Assembly (NCBI RefSeq): GCF_900187135.1
Contig: NZ_LT906443.1
Coordinates: 2,232,001 to 2,296,000 of the forward strand
Reading direction: 5' to 3'
From: Corynebacterium ulcerans
GTDB taxonomy: Bacteria; Actinomycetota; Actinomycetes; Mycobacteriales; Mycobacteriaceae
Length of the DNA stretch: 64,000 nucleotides
Position numbers and translations under genes: made by a program. Positions 17,879 to 27,963 of this stretch are shown here, piece by piece. Below the pieces are notes generated by a model. That model did no database searches, was not told the DNA's origin, and saw only the letters and a program-made list of their open reading frames with translations. Each line of letters starts with the position of its first letter. Positions within the stretch are counted from its first letter, which is position 1.

Positions 17879-18595
17879 ATGTCCTTTTTGCTTAACCGCT
17901 TTGGACGCCCGCCCCGTCCGGCGCGCGGCCCCGTTGACCCAGTGCATCCCGGTTGGGGTGAATACACAGAGACTCTCGTACTCCCATGTAGTTCTGAGAC
18001 ACAAGAAAAATCGGTGCGGCTTCGACCGTTGCAGCTTAGCGACGGTGCCGCCTGGCGTATGATGCGGCTTTCTGACCGTGAGATCCTTGAGCCGGTAGAG
18101 CCTACAGTTGTGGACTCGTGGGAAACTGCGCACTCCTCGCGCACGTGGCGGAGTTTTTTCTTTTCTATGAGACAGCTTGCGGACATGGGCAACGCAGTAC
18201 CTTTTGCGATCGAGCTTGAGGGAAAATTTGTGGGGCAGCTTACGCTAGGCGGGATTCAGCATGGAGCGATCTCTGAATGCTGGATAGGCTACTGGGTGCA
18301 TAGCTCCTACGCAGGGCAAGGAATTGCCACTGCAGCATGCGGATTGGGAGTGGATCATGCTTTTAAGCGAGTAGGACTGCATAGAGTGACGGCTACTTTC
18401 TTGCCGGAAAATGTGGCTTCTCGCAAAATTCTTGAGGCTAATGGTTTCAGGGAGGAAGGGTATCTGCAGCGCAACTTGCATATTTTTGGGGAGTGGCGCG
18501 ATCACTTTCTTGTCGCACTTACTGATGATGAATTTCATCAGGATGCGGTTACTCGCCTGATGAACAAGCGTGGTTACCGGCGCGCCTCCTCCTAG
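17879..18595 (+). CDS. rimJ: RimJ-like GNAT N-acetyltransferase
   Basis: A GNAT acetyltransferase of the ribosomal-protein-alanine type, 238 residues. After a Pro-rich 40-residue N-terminus comes VRLRPLQLSDGAAW, then IGYWVHSSYAGQGIATAA (acetyl-CoA loop, with Q/R-x-x-G-x-A form), HRVTATFLPENVASRKILEANGF and REEGYLQRNLHIFGEWRDHF, all typical of RimJ. It starts 19 bases after the moeA-like gene. Its target here is unknown; the long N-terminus is not part of the catalytic fold. Confidence 0.9.
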   Translation: MSFLLNRFGRPPRPARGPVDPVHPGWGEYTETLVLPCSSETQEKSVRLRPLQLSDGAAWRMMRLSDREILEPVEPTVVDSWETAHSSRTWRSFFFSMRQLADMGNAVPFAIELEGKFVGQLTLGGIQHGAISECWIGYWVHSSYAGQGIATAACGLGVDHAFKRVGLHRVTATFLPENVASRKILEANGFREEGYLQRNLHIFGEWRDHFLVALTDDEFHQDAVTRLMNKRGYRRASS

Positions 18596-18756
18596 TGGCT
18601 AGATAAAGCGATACTCTGAAGGACTACAAGTTGAACGTGGGCTTACTGTGATCTGCGATCATCCTCGTGGTCGCTCCCTCTATCGTTGTGCATCACGCGC
18701 AGAGTAGAACAAGGCCTATCGCTGCACATCGTCCAACTCATCGAAAGGCAAACCCC

Positions 18757-19935
18757 GTGTCCGGAACCGTGGTCATCGTCCTCATCGTCTTGGTGTGGTT
18801 GTTTGTGCTGGCACCGTGGCTGCTCCGCGGCCAAAAACCCATTAGAAAGGCCGGCGAGGCCTTCGACGACACCCGAGTGGTGTACGAGGGGGGAAGCGAA
18901 GAGCTGCAGGGGCGACGTCGTCCCCGCGTAAAGTCTAGCGACGTGCGAGCGCATCATTTTGACTCTCATGAGGAGGAAGAAAAGTATGAGCTCGTTCAAG
19001 TGGATGACGTTGAGGATGCCTTGATCGACGAACCTTCCGATAAAACGCTGGGTTCTATTTTTACTAACGCTGCCGGAAAATTTTCTTCCAAGCAGGACAA
19101 GACTCATGCAGCGATCGTGGAAGGCGAATTAGTTAAAGAAATTCCAGCTGCAGATGATTCTGTTGCAGTGCCGGCAGATGAGGTGGAAGAAGCCATAGAG
19201 GATGCTGATGCTGCAGCGGCCTTAGCCAGTGAAGCCGCAGAAACCTCTGAGGCCTTTGACGAGGAGGATGAGCGCTACGAGATCGATGACTCCTATTATT
19301 CTCCTGACGATCTCATGTACCCGACGGAGACGCCACAGTCTGCTGCTGCTCCCGTGGGCGTGGAGGATGAGGAATATCTTCTGGTTGAGCACAATACTGC
19401 GGAGACTTTCGCGGATTCCGAGGACTACATAGCAGCTGGCGATTCTGAGCTGACTGAGGAAGAAATACAGTTTGCTGCTCATAGAAGTGCCCGCGGCGGA
19501 TGGGATCCACAAGCTGATGCACGTAAACGTGCCGACCTCTATCAGAGGCGACGCCGTACCGTAGGAGGTTTGGGAGTAGCCCTGGTACTAGCATTGGTCC
19601 TTTCTGTCTCAGTAGGCGGGTGGGCATGGGCAGCTACCGCGGTGGTTGTCGCGCTCGCTTCCTTCTACCTCTGGGCGTTGCGGCAGCAGGTCAGAGCTGA
19701 GCAGCGTTTGCGGCAACGGCGTATTCGACAGTTGCGTAGGGCACGTCTAGGTGTTCGGAACGTGGCTGATGAGGAACTGGGTATACCGCACCGTCTGCGT
19801 CGCCCGGGAGCTGTTGTACTAGAAATCGATGATGACAGCCCAGATTTTGAATTCCTTGAGAGCATTCGCTCGCCCCTTAATGATTCCGATCCTTCAGGAC
19901 TCAATCATTATGAGCAACCGCGCCGCGTAAGCTAA
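18757..19935 (+). CDS. glpr: Three-segment acidic membrane protein, probable Glpr
   Basis: A 392-residue protein with an N-terminal membrane helix (about 4-23, VVIVLIVLVWLFVLAPWLL), a long acidic low-complexity middle (about 80-250, rich in Asp, Glu, Ala and Ser), a paired membrane segment (269-308) and a basic helical stretch (RQQVRAEQRLRQRRIRQLRR) before an acidic tail. The GTG start follows GAAAGG. Its position after the gephyrin-like and rimJ genes and its topology fit Glpr, the membrane receptor for Glp described in corynebacteria; the identity rests on memory and context, not alignment. Confidence 0.75.
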   Translation: MSGTVVIVLIVLVWLFVLAPWLLRGQKPIRKAGEAFDDTRVVYEGGSEELQGRRRPRVKSSDVRAHHFDSHEEEEKYELVQVDDVEDALIDEPSDKTLGSIFTNAAGKFSSKQDKTHAAIVEGELVKEIPAADDSVAVPADEVEEAIEDADAAAALASEAAETSEAFDEEDERYEIDDSYYSPDDLMYPTETPQSAAAPVGVEDEEYLLVEHNTAETFADSEDYIAAGDSELTEEEIQFAAHRSARGGWDPQADARKRADLYQRRRRTVGGLGVALVLALVLSVSVGGWAWAATAVVVALASFYLWALRQQVRAEQRLRQRRIRQLRRARLGVRNVADEELGIPHRLRRPGAVVLEIDDDSPDFEFLESIRSPLNDSDPSGLNHYEQPRRVS

Positions 19936-19959
19936 TTTGACCCCAAAGGCACTCTGGTA

Positions 19960-20373
19960 ATGGATCAACCGATAGTTAGAGATATAGCTCTTTTACTGCT
20001 AAGACTCGTGCTAGGACTCGTTTTTGTAGCCCATGGCTTTGACAAGTTTTTCCGCACAGGGATTGTAGAGACAACAGGGCAATTTAGCGCGGCCGGGGTG
20101 CCACAGCCTAAGCTATCTGCCTATCTCACCGCGGTCAGCGAGTTGGTGGGTGGCTCACTATTGGTCGTGGGTATCTTGACCACTTTTGTGGCGGGTGCCC
20201 TGGCTTTGCTGGTGTGTGCTGCTCTTTATTTTGTTCATCTCACTGAGGGGCTCTTCGTTGTAAACAACGGGATAGAGTATCCGCTTGTTATGGTTGTGGC
20301 GTTGTTTATGATTGTCGTCTTTGGCGCTGGACGCGCAAGTCTTGATGGGGTTTTGACCCGTGCTGACCTGTGA
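19960..20373 (+). CDS. DoxX-family membrane protein
   Basis: A 137-residue protein with four membrane segments. The DoxX hallmarks are present: LLRLVLGLVFVAHGFDKFF in the first helix, FSAAGVPQPKLSAYLTAVSELVGGSLLVVG in the second. Family members sit in the membrane and some take part in redox or thiosulfate-linked processes; the function here is unknown. The next gene starts before this one ends (14-base overlap), so they are translated together. Confidence 0.85.
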   Translation: MDQPIVRDIALLLLRLVLGLVFVAHGFDKFFRTGIVETTGQFSAAGVPQPKLSAYLTAVSELVGGSLLVVGILTTFVAGALALLVCAALYFVHLTEGLFVVNNGIEYPLVMVVALFMIVVFGAGRASLDGVLTRADL

Positions 20374-21043
20374 TCACGTGCAAGCGGCGCTGTCCGCTAG
20401 GCTCGATGGCGAACCCACTGGGATCGACGATGATGTTATCGATGCACATCTATCTACGTGCTTAGAATGCCGTGCGTTCTATGAGGATGCTGCTCGTTTT
20501 AACCGTTCGCTTGCTTTCGGGGATGCGACAGAACGAGAGAGCGTTCCTGACTTATCTGAAGCCATCCTGGCCGGTGTAGAGCCTATGTGGCGACAACAAG
20601 CCGCGACGAGAGCCTGGAACTTAGCTTTAGCGCGAGTTGCCATGGTGCTGGTAGGCATGGGGTGGGCTGCATGGGCAATAGTGTTGCTTGTCCAATCGGG
20701 GGCGCATGCTAACGATGCATTAGGGCAGATCGATGCCGTGCATGAAAGGCTCTTGTCGGAGGCTGCCGCTACCCGCTGTGCCTTAGCCTTTGGCCTTTTC
20801 TTTGCAGCATGGCAGCCGCGTATCACAGGAGGGCTGCTGCCATTATTCGGTGCATTATGGACTTTTAGCTTTGGATTGAGCGCTAAAGAGCTAATACTTG
20901 GCGAGCTTTCTGGTTCTTCTGCGTTGCAGCTGGGGCTTCTTTTCTTGTCCGTGCTGTGTTTGTTGTGGTCATGGTTATCGCATAAAGGCTGGGCGATAGT
21001 CTCACAAGGGATACGATCGCTCACGGCTTCGCCGCATTCCTAA
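20360..21043 (+). CDS. zf-HC2 anti-sigma-like multi-pass membrane protein
   Basis: 227 residues. An N-terminal anti-sigma-type zinc finger reads H-x3-C-x2-C in IDAHLSTCLECRAFYEDA (about 27-45), preceded by CDHVQAALSARLDGE, the usual opening of zf-HC2 proteins. Four to five hydrophobic segments follow (about 90-215). No sigma factor gene is adjacent, so a partner cannot be named from context. The GTG start at 20360 overlaps the doxX-like gene. Confidence 0.8.
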   Translation: MLTCDHVQAALSARLDGEPTGIDDDVIDAHLSTCLECRAFYEDAARFNRSLAFGDATERESVPDLSEAILAGVEPMWRQQAATRAWNLALARVAMVLVGMGWAAWAIVLLVQSGAHANDALGQIDAVHERLLSEAAATRCALAFGLFFAAWQPRITGGLLPLFGALWTFSFGLSAKELILGELSGSSALQLGLLFLSVLCLLWSWLSHKGWAIVSQGIRSLTASPHS

Positions 21044-21052
21044 AAAAGGAAG

Positions 21053-21092
21053 ATCATCCGTACTCCTACTAACCAGTAGGAGTACGGATGGT
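21053..21092. terminator. Bidirectional terminator between convergent genes
   Basis: ATCATCCGTACTCCTACT pairs with AGTAGGAGTACGGATGGT with a 4-base loop, then CTTTTATT. A run of A on the left serves the opposite strand. Confidence 0.8.
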
Positions 21093-21103
21093 CTTTTATT
21101 GTC

Positions 21104-22831
21104 TTATCGCCAGCTGTTTAACCACATGATCTGGTTAAAGTAGCTGTCAGAGATGCGGATTCCGTAGATGATAGGGGAGAAACAGCAGAACATAGCTACG
21201 GCGAGGGCTAAGTAAAGAATTACTGTGAGTGACCCGACCGTGAGGTGGGGGATGCCGATGCGTTGTAGCTTTCTCCACTGAAGTTCGGCGCCTCGACCAT
21301 AGGCCGTACCCAAAGTAAGAGAAATGATAACGATGGTAAAAGGCACGAGCGCTGTGGCGTAGAAGAAATACATTTGTCGGTCATAGCTTGCTACCCATGG
21401 GAGGAACCCCGCTTGGAACGCCACAAAAGGAATGAGGAAGCGCAGATCTTTATGAATTACCATGCGCCAGAGCGCCCAGCATAAAATCGGTACTGTCAGC
21501 CACCAAATTGCAGGCGTGCCAAAAAGATAGATCATCCGGCGACATGTGTTTTCTCCACACTGAATATTCGTGGAGGAGTAATACAAAATCGGGCGTGTTG
21601 CTGCGAGCCAGGACCAGGGTTTGGAATCCCAAGGGTGGCTGTGTCCGTTGGATGTGGTGAGCGAGGCATGGAACGCCAGGACGCTCTGGTGGTAATACAA
21701 CCACCCTGCAATGGCTTCAGGAAGATGGTGCAACCAGCTCGACGTCTCGATGGTGCCATCAGTAGCAGCGTGCCTGTACACAGAGGTTTCGGATGCAAAC
21801 CAGGCCCTCCAGCTCCACACGTATAGCGCTACGGGAACTATGACCAGCGATAGGAAAGAGGGGATGGCGTCGAAAAGCGTAGCTTCGCTCCAGGGGTGAC
21901 GCACCCCGTAGCGGCGGCGTCGAAAAGCATCAAGGATAACTATCATGACCCCAAAGAAAGCCATGTAGTACAGGCCGGACCACTTTACTGACAAAGCGCA
22001 ACCTAGGAAGACGCCTGCGGCGAACCGCCACCAGCGAAACCCCGACCGGACCCCAGGATCAGCGAGCAACCCTGCAGACCAGGCTTGATACATGCGATCT
22101 TCCATTTGCTGATGATCGCGAATCAGCGCCCAGGCAGCGGCAACGATAAAGAGGACCTGGATGATGTCGAGCATCCCAAAACGTGAAGTGACAACGAGCA
22201 CACCGTCCACAACTGCAAGGAGACCTGCACAAAAAGCTACAAAAGGCGAGCCGCTCAACTGCCGAGCGATCGCCATAGTGAGAAGCACTACAGCGGTGCC
22301 ACAGAGCGCAGGGATGAGGCGCCAACCCATAGGAGAATAACCAAAAAGCCATTCGCCGATAGCTATCAGTTGCTTTGCCAAAGGGGGATGCACTACGAGC
22401 CCGTAACCAGGATTCGACTCGATGCCACCAGTGATGGGGTTAATCCAAGATTTCACTATGTCCCAGGCCTGGGGCACGTAGTGTTTCTCATCAAACACCG
22501 GGGTATGGGAAGCCGTAGCGGTCGTAATTCCCAAAAATCGTGTCACCAAGGCTAAAACAGCAATGATGAGCGTGGAGATCGTATCGATCCTTCTCCAACG
22601 ATATCTGCGCCGCGGAGAGGGAGCGGGAAAATGCGTAAACCTGCCGGGAAAAAGAGCTTTTCGACGTTGCTTCGGAGGCGTCGAGCCAGTTGTTATCGCT
22701 GGATCGTTATCGAGCACTCCTGTGGCAGTCGCATCGTGTTGGCAGCCCGTATCGTCGTGTGGATGTGTTCCTGACGGAGGATGCGGTGCTGCGGAGTCGC
22801 GATCATCTGCATGATTTCTAGGAGAGGTCAC
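21104..22831 (-). CDS. pmt: Protein O-mannosyltransferase (Pmt)
   Basis: Transfers mannose from polyprenyl-phosphate mannose to Ser/Thr of proteins being exported, at the outer face of the membrane. The 575-residue GT39 protein has a cytoplasmic head of about 90 residues, then many membrane helices. The acidic catalytic loop FDEKHYVPQAWDI is seen near 115, followed by NPGYGLVVHPPLAKQLIAIGEWLFG, the PMT domain pattern, and the late SWPLLLRP-like segment is here SHPWDSKPWSWL and PILYYSS. In C. glutamicum pmt and betP are also close. Confidence 0.93.
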   Translation of the reverse strand: MTSPRNHADDRDSAAPHPPSGTHPHDDTGCQHDATATGVLDNDPAITTGSTPPKQRRKALFPGRFTHFPAPSPRRRYRWRRIDTISTLIIAVLALVTRFLGITTATASHTPVFDEKHYVPQAWDIVKSWINPITGGIESNPGYGLVVHPPLAKQLIAIGEWLFGYSPMGWRLIPALCGTAVVLLTMAIARQLSGSPFVAFCAGLLAVVDGVLVVTSRFGMLDIIQVLFIVAAAWALIRDHQQMEDRMYQAWSAGLLADPGVRSGFRWWRFAAGVFLGCALSVKWSGLYYMAFFGVMIVILDAFRRRRYGVRHPWSEATLFDAIPSFLSLVIVPVALYVWSWRAWFASETSVYRHAATDGTIETSSWLHHLPEAIAGWLYYHQSVLAFHASLTTSNGHSHPWDSKPWSWLAATRPILYYSSTNIQCGENTCRRMIYLFGTPAIWWLTVPILCWALWRMVIHKDLRFLIPFVAFQAGFLPWVASYDRQMYFFYATALVPFTIVIISLTLGTAYGRGAELQWRKLQRIGIPHLTVGSLTVILYLALAVAMFCCFSPIIYGIRISDSYFNQIMWLNSWR

Positions 22832-23226
22832 GGAGACATTCTATTGCGCATAGGTAACAGAACTAAAGGTCGCCTGTTCATCCCAGTCTGGGATCGTGTC
22901 ACGTTCATGTCAATAACTAAGGGGTGAGAAAGTAGGAGAACTGGTATGAACTTCTTGGGATTATGGCTGTGCCCATGAGAAAAGAACTGTTGGGTGGTCC
23001 CCAAAAAACGACCGGGTTTGTCCGGAAAACGGGCTTTTCTTAGAGCCGGCAGGAATTGTTACCATTTTGTAATTTGCGAAAATGTCATAACCGCTGTTTT
23101 TTAGGTGTCTTACTGGGGCTTTGTAGTGGTGCGGAGAGAGGCCCTTTCAGGCCTATCGTTCGCGTAAGTCCGGGTATTACGGCCCTATGCATTTGATTCG
23201 AAAAATTTAACAGACATGATGGATAT
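22832..23226. other. Intergenic region upstream of betP
   Basis: Divergent 395-base region holding the promoters of pmt (minus) and betP (plus). A 10-residue open frame (MNFLGLWLCP, 22946-22978) is preceded by AGGAG and is followed by small GC-rich hairpin sequences; it may be a chance leader. AGGCC-type inverted repeats occur at about 23141-23156. No gene seen. Confidence 0.4.
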
Positions 23227-25218
23227 ATGACCGATTCCGAACATTTTGATCCAAAGGATAGCGCGGTTGATCACAGCAGCGCACAGGGTTCTGCGAGTAC
23301 TTTGGCGCAGAGCCCTGATCCAGAGGAGACATCAGGTGCTTCGGTGGATCACTCAGATTCATCCATCACTGCTGATTCTTCCGACCAAAACCACAACGCT
23401 ACGAATCCAACAACAGAAGCGGTTGGGCGTGGTAGCGGAAAGGATAATGAGTCGAACTCCGCAGGTGCGACTAGTGCGACCGCACAGTTAGCAGCGATGA
23501 TCTCGGGTGAAGACAAAATCAGCGCGGCCTCGAACCTACCCGAAGAAAAAATCACATTTGAGGGAGAAGATTCAGAGGCCCGAATTGACTGGAAGGTCAC
23601 CATCCCGGCCTTTGTCATCGTCCTTGCCGTGGTGCTGTGGGGCATCTTTGGCACCTCAAGCTTTTCCACCTTTGCCAGTGACGCGCTGAGCTTTGTTGTG
23701 AGCGACTTTGGCTGGGCCTTTATTTTCTTCACCACGGTTTTCCTTGTTTTTGCCATAGTGATTGCAGTCAGCAACTTTGGCACGATCAAACTAGGGCGTA
23801 ACGATGAAGCCCCAGAATTCTCTACCGTTTCATGGATAGCCATGATGTTTGCGGCGGGTATGGGAATCGGTCTGATGTTCTATGGGGCTTCGGAGCCTTT
23901 GGGCAATTACCTCAACGGTGTTCCCAACCATGAGCCGCGCCACGTGGGGCACGCTATGAGCACCACGTTGCTGCACTGGACTCTGCACCCTTGGGCCATC
24001 TACGGCATTTTTGGTCTGGCGATTGCTTATAGCACGTTCCGACTAGGCCGTAGGCAGCTGTTGAGCTCTGCCTTCACCCCGTTGATTGGTGAAAAAGGAG
24101 CAAAGGGCTGGGTTGGAAGAATCGTAGATATTTTGGCGATTATCGCCACGATCTTTGGTACGGCCTGCTCTCTAGGAATTGGCGCTACACAGATTAGCGC
24201 TGGTCTAGACGCCGCGGGCGTGATCACTAATCCCGGTATGAGCACCATTATCGCTATTGTCTCCGTGCTTACCTTGGCGTATTTGCTCTCTGCGATGTCT
24301 GGCGTAGGCAAGGGCATTCAATATATTTCCAACACAAATATGGTGTTGGCAGCCTTAGTAGCGCTTTTTGTATTCGTGCTGGGGCCAACGGTTACTATTC
24401 TTAACCTTATTCCTGGATCGATCGGTGCTTATCTATCTAATTTCTTTGAGATGATTGGGCGCACTGCAGAATCCGCTGACGGTACAGCAGGAGAATGGCT
24501 AGGATCTTGGACCATCTTCTACTGGTCCTGGTGGATTTCATGGAGCCCGTTTGTGGGAATGTTCTTGGCTCGTATTTCTCGCGGACGCACGATTCGTGAG
24601 TTCATTTTTGGCGTTACGCTCATCCCATCTGCGGTGTCCATCGTCTGGTTTGCCATTTTTGGTGGCACAGCTATTCACATGGAGCAGCAGGGTAAATCCA
24701 TCTATGGCGACGGCTCTGCGGAATATCAGCTTTTTGACCTACTGCATTCTCTGCCAGGCGGTCAGATCGCCGGAATAATTGCAGTGATCTTGTTGGCAAC
24801 CTTCTTTATTACTTCTGCAGATTCCGCGTCTACCGTTATGGGGTCCATGAGCCAGAGCGGACAGACCGATGCCAATAAGTATGTATCTGCTGCCTGGGGC
24901 ATTTTGGTCGCATTGATCGGAATGACTATGTTGATCACCGGTGGCGACGATGTGTTGAGCAATCTGCAAAACATTACGATTATCGCTGCTAGCCCGTTCC
25001 TGATCGTCATAGTGTTGCTTATGTTTGCGATCCTCAAAGATTTGCGTAACGATGAAATCTACCTTGATTATCGTGAACAGCAGCGGTTTGCTTCGCGTCT
25101 TGCCCGCGAGCGTCGAATTCACCTTGAGCATGAGAAGAAACGACGTGCACAAGTGAAACGCAAGGTGCGCCATGATAAAAAGCGCACACCTGCTGCCAAA
25201 GCCTCCAAAACCTCGTAA
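23227..25218 (+). CDS. betP: Glycine betaine transporter BetP
   Basis: A BCCT-family sodium-coupled betaine importer activated by hyperosmotic stress. The 663 residues begin with an acidic cytoplasmic domain of about 120 residues, longer than in C. glutamicum BetP. Twelve membrane segments follow. The glycine-rich stretch [14 protein letters not shown] and the aromatic box [15 protein letters not shown], which binds the substrate cation, are intact. The C-terminal helix ([19 protein letters not shown] and a Lys/Arg tail) matches the osmosensing tail of BetP, so regulated activity is expected. Confidence 0.94.
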   Translation: MTDSEHFDPKDSAVDHSSAQGSASTLAQSPDPEETSGASVDHSDSSITADSSDQNHNATNPTTEAVGRGSGKDNESNSAGATSATAQLAAMISGEDKISAASNLPEEKITFEGEDSEARIDWKVTIPAFVIVLAVVLWGIFGTSSFSTFASDALSFVVSDFGWAFIFFTTVFLVFAIVIAVSNFGTIKLGRNDEAPEFSTVSWIAMMFAAGMGIGLMFYGASEPLGNYLNGVPNHEPRHVGHAMSTTLLHWTLHPWAIYGIFGLAIAYSTFRLGRRQLLSSAFTPLIGEKGAKGWVGRIVDILAIIATIFGTACSLGIGATQISAGLDAAGVITNPGMSTIIAIVSVLTLAYLLSAMSGVGKGIQYISNTNMVLAALVALFVFVLGPTVTILNLIPGSIGAYLSNFFEMIGRTAESADGTAGEWLGSWTIFYWSWWISWSPFVGMFLARISRGRTIREFIFGVTLIPSAVSIVWFAIFGGTAIHMEQQGKSIYGDGSAEYQLFDLLHSLPGGQIAGIIAVILLATFFITSADSASTVMGSMSQSGQTDANKYVSAAWGILVALIGMTMLITGGDDVLSNLQNITIIAASPFLIVIVLLMFAILKDLRNDEIYLDYREQQRFASRLARERRIHLEHEKKRRAQVKRKVRHDKKRTPAAKASKTS

Positions 25219-25371
25219 AACCCATTGCGCAGGGGGCGGCATGAACGATAGAGTTCGCCGCCTCCCACGCCTGCGCGCGCATATAGTGCCGCACTAAGAA
25301 TGCTTTTCCGATGCACATACAGCATGTGAGCGGAAATTTTTATCATTGCTGAAAGGAATGAGCACTTCACC

Positions 25372-26901
25372 ATGCTCAAAAAATCAATCACCATCGCTAT
25401 GGCTTTTGTCGGCATCGTTATCGGTGCGGGTTTCGCCACAGGGCAGGAAGTGCTTCAGTACTTTGTGGCCTTTGGAACGATGGGAATCATAGGTGCGGCA
25501 CTTGCTGGACTGATCATGGCGCTGACTGGTATGGCCTCTATCCAGCTGGGTAGTTACTTCCTTGCTAATGACCACGGTTCAGTGCTCACCAGCATTTCGC
25601 ACCCCATTATTGCCCGTATCCTGGATATCTCAGTGCTTATTACGCTGTTTGCCACAGGTGTGGTGATGTTTGCGGGTTCGGGATCAAACCTCAACCAACA
25701 GTTTGGGCTGCCTATCTGGGTAGGAACTGTACTGATGCTGGTACTCGTGCTGCTAGCTGGGCTTCTCGACGTAGACAAGATCACCAACGTTATCGGTGCG
25801 ATTACCCCGTTGATTATTATCATTGCGGGCATTGCAATTGTCTATGCACTGGCCACTAGCGACGCTGATACGGAGTCACTCAATGCGGCCGCCTCCACCA
25901 TTAACGGTGCTACGCCACACTGGACGTTGTCTGCTTTGAACTACGTTGGCCTAGCTCTCATGATGGGTGTCTCCATGGCCATCATCATTGGAGGCAATAG
26001 TTTTGACACCCATGCAGCCGGTCTTGGTGGTCTGCTTGGCGGCCTGGTCTTTGGCGTTATGCTGACGTTCGCTGCGCTGGCACTGTTCCGTTCCGCAGAC
26101 AAGGTCGCGGGCGACGACGTCCCTATGCTCACCATTGTCAATGAGATTCATCCGATTCTGGGCACGATCATGTCCTTCATTATCATCGGAATGATTTTCA
26201 ATACCACGTTAGGCTTGTTCTATGCCTTTGCCAAACGCCTGACGGCTAAGCACCAGAAGCGGTTCTACCTGTTCTACGTGCTATCTTGTCTCGTCGGTTT
26301 CGGTATGTCCTTCCTAGGCTTTAAAAAGCTGGTTGGTTTGGTATACCCCACGCTGGGATACCTAGGAATTCTTCTTGTGGTTGTTGTTGCTGGTGCATGG
26401 ATACGCGGGTTTGCCAAGATCCGTGAGGAACGCGAGCGTCGTGAAAAAATTCATGACCTGTTCCGTAGGAAGCTGGACCCAACTCAGCGATTTAGTTCCA
26501 AGCAAGCTCGCTTGTTAGATCGCTACACCACCGAATCCAACCTGGAGCGAGAAGAGCTCACAGAGAGTCTTCGGGATGAATTTGTGGATGAATCCGCCCC
26601 AGATTCCGAGACATCTGCAGAAAAGCTGTTTGAGGAAAATAACGAATTTTCTTATCAGCCAGTGGAATTTACAGATTCCACTATCAGCGTGGAAGAGACC
26701 ACTTTGGGATTGCCATCGCATGCTCGTCCCATGAGCGAGCTGGAAGACCTGAGTACTTTCCACGAACCGGAGCAAGAAGCGGACAAGGAAGATTCCCAAA
26801 CGGAATCGTCTGTGGAGGTTCCGGCAGAACCAGATGCTGAGGATTCACCTCAAGAAACGCCCGAAACTGATGCGCCAAAAACAACGTTGCCTACGGTATA
26901 A
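25372..26901 (+). CDS. YkvI-like APC-superfamily permease with acidic tail
   Basis: About ten membrane helices in the first 340 residues, beginning KSITIAMAFVGIVIGAGFATGQE, typical of the uncharacterised YkvI (COG3949) transporters of the APC/LeuT-like group. The GAGFATGQE segment resembles the unwound TM1 where ligands bind. The last 160 residues form a hydrophilic, strongly acidic tail (Glu, Asp, Ser, Pro) predicted to be disordered; this is not usual for the family. The substrate is unknown. It follows betP by about 150 bases. Confidence 0.75.
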   Translation: MLKKSITIAMAFVGIVIGAGFATGQEVLQYFVAFGTMGIIGAALAGLIMALTGMASIQLGSYFLANDHGSVLTSISHPIIARILDISVLITLFATGVVMFAGSGSNLNQQFGLPIWVGTVLMLVLVLLAGLLDVDKITNVIGAITPLIIIIAGIAIVYALATSDADTESLNAAASTINGATPHWTLSALNYVGLALMMGVSMAIIIGGNSFDTHAAGLGGLLGGLVFGVMLTFAALALFRSADKVAGDDVPMLTIVNEIHPILGTIMSFIIIGMIFNTTLGLFYAFAKRLTAKHQKRFYLFYVLSCLVGFGMSFLGFKKLVGLVYPTLGYLGILLVVVVAGAWIRGFAKIREERERREKIHDLFRRKLDPTQRFSSKQARLLDRYTTESNLEREELTESLRDEFVDESAPDSETSAEKLFEENNEFSYQPVEFTDSTISVEETTLGLPSHARPMSELEDLSTFHEPEQEADKEDSQTESSVEVPAEPDAEDSPQETPETDAPKTTLPTV

Positions 26902-26925
26902 AAACGCAGGACACTAAAAGTCATT

Positions 26926-26964
26926 GGCCTCATCTGATCTTCCTATACGGGATCAGATGAGGCC
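26926..26964. terminator. Perfect inverted repeat after the YkvI-like gene
   Basis: GGCCTCATCTGATC pairs perfectly with GATCAGATGAGGCC with an 11-base loop. No T-run on the plus strand, so it may stop transcription only in part. Confidence 0.55.
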
Positions 26965-27037
26965 GTTGCTGTATGTACGGGGAGAGTCTCAGTAGGAAGA
27001 AGCGGAAAAATCTGTGGTTTGTGCGAGACTAAGAAGC

Positions 27038-27943
27038 ATGAGTATTGAGGAACCGACTTCTCAGATTGCGTCGAGTGCATCAGCTATATGGGATGCTCTA
27101 GCACCGTTACCTCGTGGGATTATTGTGGTGGCTACTCCTCTGGGAAACATCGGGGATGCCTCATATCGACTTATTCAGGCATTGGCTCAAGCTGATGTGA
27201 TTGCGGCAGAAGACACTCGGCGGACTCGTGCTCTAGCAGCGGCACTAGGGGTGGAGATTACCGGCAAGGTCGTGAGCAATTTTGATCACAATGAGTCGGA
27301 TCGTGCTCAGTACCTTGTGGATCTAGCTCGGACGCAATCAGTAGTAGTGGTCACAGATGCGGGAATGCCTATCGTTTCAGACCCCGGCTTTCCCGTCGTG
27401 GAAGCAGCACATGAGGCTGGGGTTCCTGTGACATGTTTCCCGGGGCCTTCGGCTGTTCCTACGGCCTTAGCGCTATCGGGACTGCACGTGGGGCACTTTG
27501 CCTTTGATGGTTTTGCTCCACGCAAGCAAGGGCAGAGAAAATCCTGGTTAGAGTCATTGAAAAACGAAAAACGATCGGTGTGTTTCTTTGAGTCTCCACA
27601 CCGTATTGCAGACACTCTCGCCGCTGCAGCAGAGATTCTTGGCGATGATCGTCGTGCAGCAGTGACACGAGAACTGACTAAAACATATGAGGAAGTGAAA
27701 AGAGGTGGGCTAAGGGAGCTTGCTCAGTGGGCTAGCGCTGGTGTGAAAGGAGAAATCAGCGTTGTCATTGAGGGGGCGCGACAGAAAGAGGTAACGGATG
27801 TTCGTGAGATTGTAGATCTCGTGGAAAATCTTGTTAGCGCAGGTAAACGGCTAAAAGAAGCAAGCGCAACTGTGGCTCAGGAACATGGTGTGAGTAAGAA
27901 AGAACTCTATGATGCGGTCCTCGAATCACGCGGACGGGCATAG
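27038..27943 (+). CDS. rsmI: 16S rRNA 2'-O-ribose methyltransferase RsmI
   Basis: Methylates the ribose of C1402 in 16S rRNA with SAM. The 301-residue protein shows the RsmI pattern VVATPLGNIGDASYRLIQAL, AAEDTRRTRAL, VTDAGMPIVSDPGF (SAM pocket), FPGPSAVPTALALSG and FESPHRI. The ATG at 27038 is preferred over the GTG at 27014. It is followed after 20 bases by metG, so the two likely share a transcript. Confidence 0.94.
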   Translation: MSIEEPTSQIASSASAIWDALAPLPRGIIVVATPLGNIGDASYRLIQALAQADVIAAEDTRRTRALAAALGVEITGKVVSNFDHNESDRAQYLVDLARTQSVVVVTDAGMPIVSDPGFPVVEAAHEAGVPVTCFPGPSAVPTALALSGLHVGHFAFDGFAPRKQGQRKSWLESLKNEKRSVCFFESPHRIADTLAAAAEILGDDRRAAVTRELTKTYEEVKRGGLRELAQWASAGVKGEISVVIEGARQKEVTDVREIVDLVENLVSAGKRLKEASATVAQEHGVSKKELYDAVLESRGRA

Positions 27944-27963
27944 ATAAATTAAGGTAAGTAACC

